Shown one piece after another: positions 6,132 through 6,517 of a stretch of 6,517 nucleotides of DNA. The notes under the pieces are model-generated. The model had not been told where the DNA came from. It did no database searches and saw only the letters and a list, made by a program, of their open reading frames with translations. Source of the DNA: Pseudomonadota bacterium (lineage in GTDB: Bacteria; Pseudomonadota; Alphaproteobacteria; Rhizobiales; Rhizobiaceae); assembly GCA_023388675.1 (NCBI GenBank), contig JAEWFU010000032.1:1-6517 (forward strand). Reading direction: 5' to 3'. The position numbers and the translations under genes are program-made. The first letter of the stretch is position 1. Each line of letters begins with the position of its first letter.

Positions 6132-6160
6132 AATATGGGCTGAAGGTAGAGGCGGTGCAA
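6132..6160 (-). promoter_or_regulatory. Sigma70-like promoter of the minus-strand small transcript
   Basis: TTGCAC (6160-6155) and CATATT (6137-6132) on the minus strand are separated by exactly 17 nt. The predicted transcription start near 6125 leaves a leader of about 30 nt containing the extended SD. Both hexamers match the consensus at four of six positions or more. Confidence 0.5.
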
Positions 6161-6179
6161 GAGGCCGATTTTGCCCGTT

Positions 6180-6197
6180 CTGTCATCAGGCTGAAAT
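6180..6197 (+). promoter_or_regulatory. PHO-box-like direct repeat upstream of the phytase-like gene
   Basis: CTGTCATCAGGCTGAAAT has a perfect first PhoB half-site (CTGTCAT), a 4-nt spacer, and a second half-site matching CTGTCAY at five of seven positions. It sits about 55 nt before the ATG at 6252 and about 20 nt upstream of the divergent small-RNA promoter, so PhoB could act on either or both. Against it: the spacer is not AT-rich, and no good -10 is found at the usual distance downstream. Confidence 0.35.
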
Positions 6198-6251
6198 ATG
6201 GCCGCGCGACATCTGTCCTCCTTCATCAAATCGATATTGGAGGGACTTGAG

Positions 6252-6517
6252 ATGCGCCGCCGTATGATCCTGCTCGCGTCTGCCGCCGCCGTCGCGCCAT
6301 TTGCCGCCTCGCCGGCTTTCGCCGACATGATGTTCAACCGGATCGCCAGCTTTCCGGTTGCCCTGAACCTGCCTGCCGACACCGACCCGGCGACCCTGAC
6401 GTCGTCGGAGATCATCGCCGCGTCGGAAGACGGCAACACGCTGGTCTATTCCGACAGCCCGCTCGGTGCGGTCGGCTTCGTCGACATCACCGACCCGCGC
6501 GCGCCGAAGGCCGGCGG
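6252..6517 (+). CDS. Secreted protein, 'esterase-like activity of phytase' family type, N-terminal part (runs off right edge)
   Basis: The frame is open from ATG 6252 to the window edge, giving 88 full codons. GGAGG (6239-6243) lies 8 nt upstream. Residues 1-24 are a clear signal peptide (MRRRM, hydrophobic alanine-rich core, cleavage after AFA), so the protein is exported. The mature start DMMFNRIASFPVALNLPAD and the later EIIAASEDGNTLVYSDSP...VGFVDITDP resemble the first blades of large rhizobial beta-propeller proteins annotated as having esterase-like activity of phytase. That name rests on a C-terminal domain not seen here, so the enzymatic role is inferred from recalled similarity. A PHO-box-like repeat upstream would agree with a role in phosphate supply. 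An in-frame ATG four codons on (6264) would shorten the basic N-region and is less likely. Confidence 0.75.
   Translation, partial: MRRRMILLASAAAVAPFAASPAFADMMFNRIASFPVALNLPADTDPATLTSSEIIAASEDGNTLVYSDSPLGAVGFVDITDPRAPKAG

Noticed and set aside
6186..6212. 8-codon minus-strand ORF preceded by AAGGAGG
   Set aside because: SD spacing is only 4 nt, it lies upstream of the proposed small-RNA promoter, and the AAGGAGG has no independent transcription evidence. Too short to support.
6110..6439. 109-codon minus-strand frame antisense to the phytase-like gene
   Set aside because: No SD; it is a mirror of a gene with a clear signal peptide and strong SD on the plus strand.

Overview
The window is GC-rich chromosomal DNA from an alphaproteobacterium, most likely a member of Rhizobiales/Hyphomicrobiales (Phyllobacteriaceae-like). 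Evidence for this is the tightly packed GC-rich coding, the order heparinase-like / rsmB / htpX / DUF1674, the rhizobial type of TadG-like protein, and a 16-base stretch that mirrors the alphaproteobacterial 16S rRNA 3' end. The taxonomic call is inference; no marker gene is present.

Left half, minus strand (3493 down to 1): three genes read leftward. htpX (membrane zinc protease of envelope quality control) overlaps rsmB (16S rRNA cytosine-5 methyltransferase) by 4 bases in a GTGA stop/start, so the two are very probably translationally coupled. After a 96-base gap comes a heparinase II/III-like protein that runs off the left edge. Its best start is a TTG behind a good Shine-Dalgarno (SD) sequence.

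Middle, plus strand (3602 to 5899): a short DUF1674/SDHAF4-type protein (succinate dehydrogenase assembly factor family) is transcribed divergently from htpX. It is followed by a secreted staphylococcal-nuclease-fold thermonuclease whose promoter lies so close to the ATG that a leaderless mRNA is likely. Next, after a probable terminator, is a solitary TadG-like protein with an N-terminal membrane anchor and a von Willebrand factor A (VWA) domain, whose central part is less GC-rich than its surroundings.

Right end (5900 to 6517): the 352-base stretch between tadG and the next gene is not empty. On the minus strand it holds what looks like a complete small transcription unit of about 205 nt. 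It has a sigma70-like promoter (TTGCAC / 17 nt / CATATT), an extreme SD complementary to the last 16 bases of 16S rRNA, a 22-codon ORF whose 3' end and stop codon fold into a perfect 8-bp hairpin, further small hairpins, and a strong GAAA-loop terminator with a U-tract. I do not recognise the peptide. This is the least explained and most interesting part of the window. Divergent from it, with a PHO-box-like repeat in between, starts a secreted protein resembling the rhizobial 'esterase-like activity of phytase' family, which runs off the right edge.

The genes do not form one pathway. They are housekeeping and envelope functions (protein quality control, rRNA modification, respiratory complex assembly) next to exported proteins (nuclease, VWA pilus-type protein, phytase-like). 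No mobile element, tRNA, CRISPR array or long repeat was seen.
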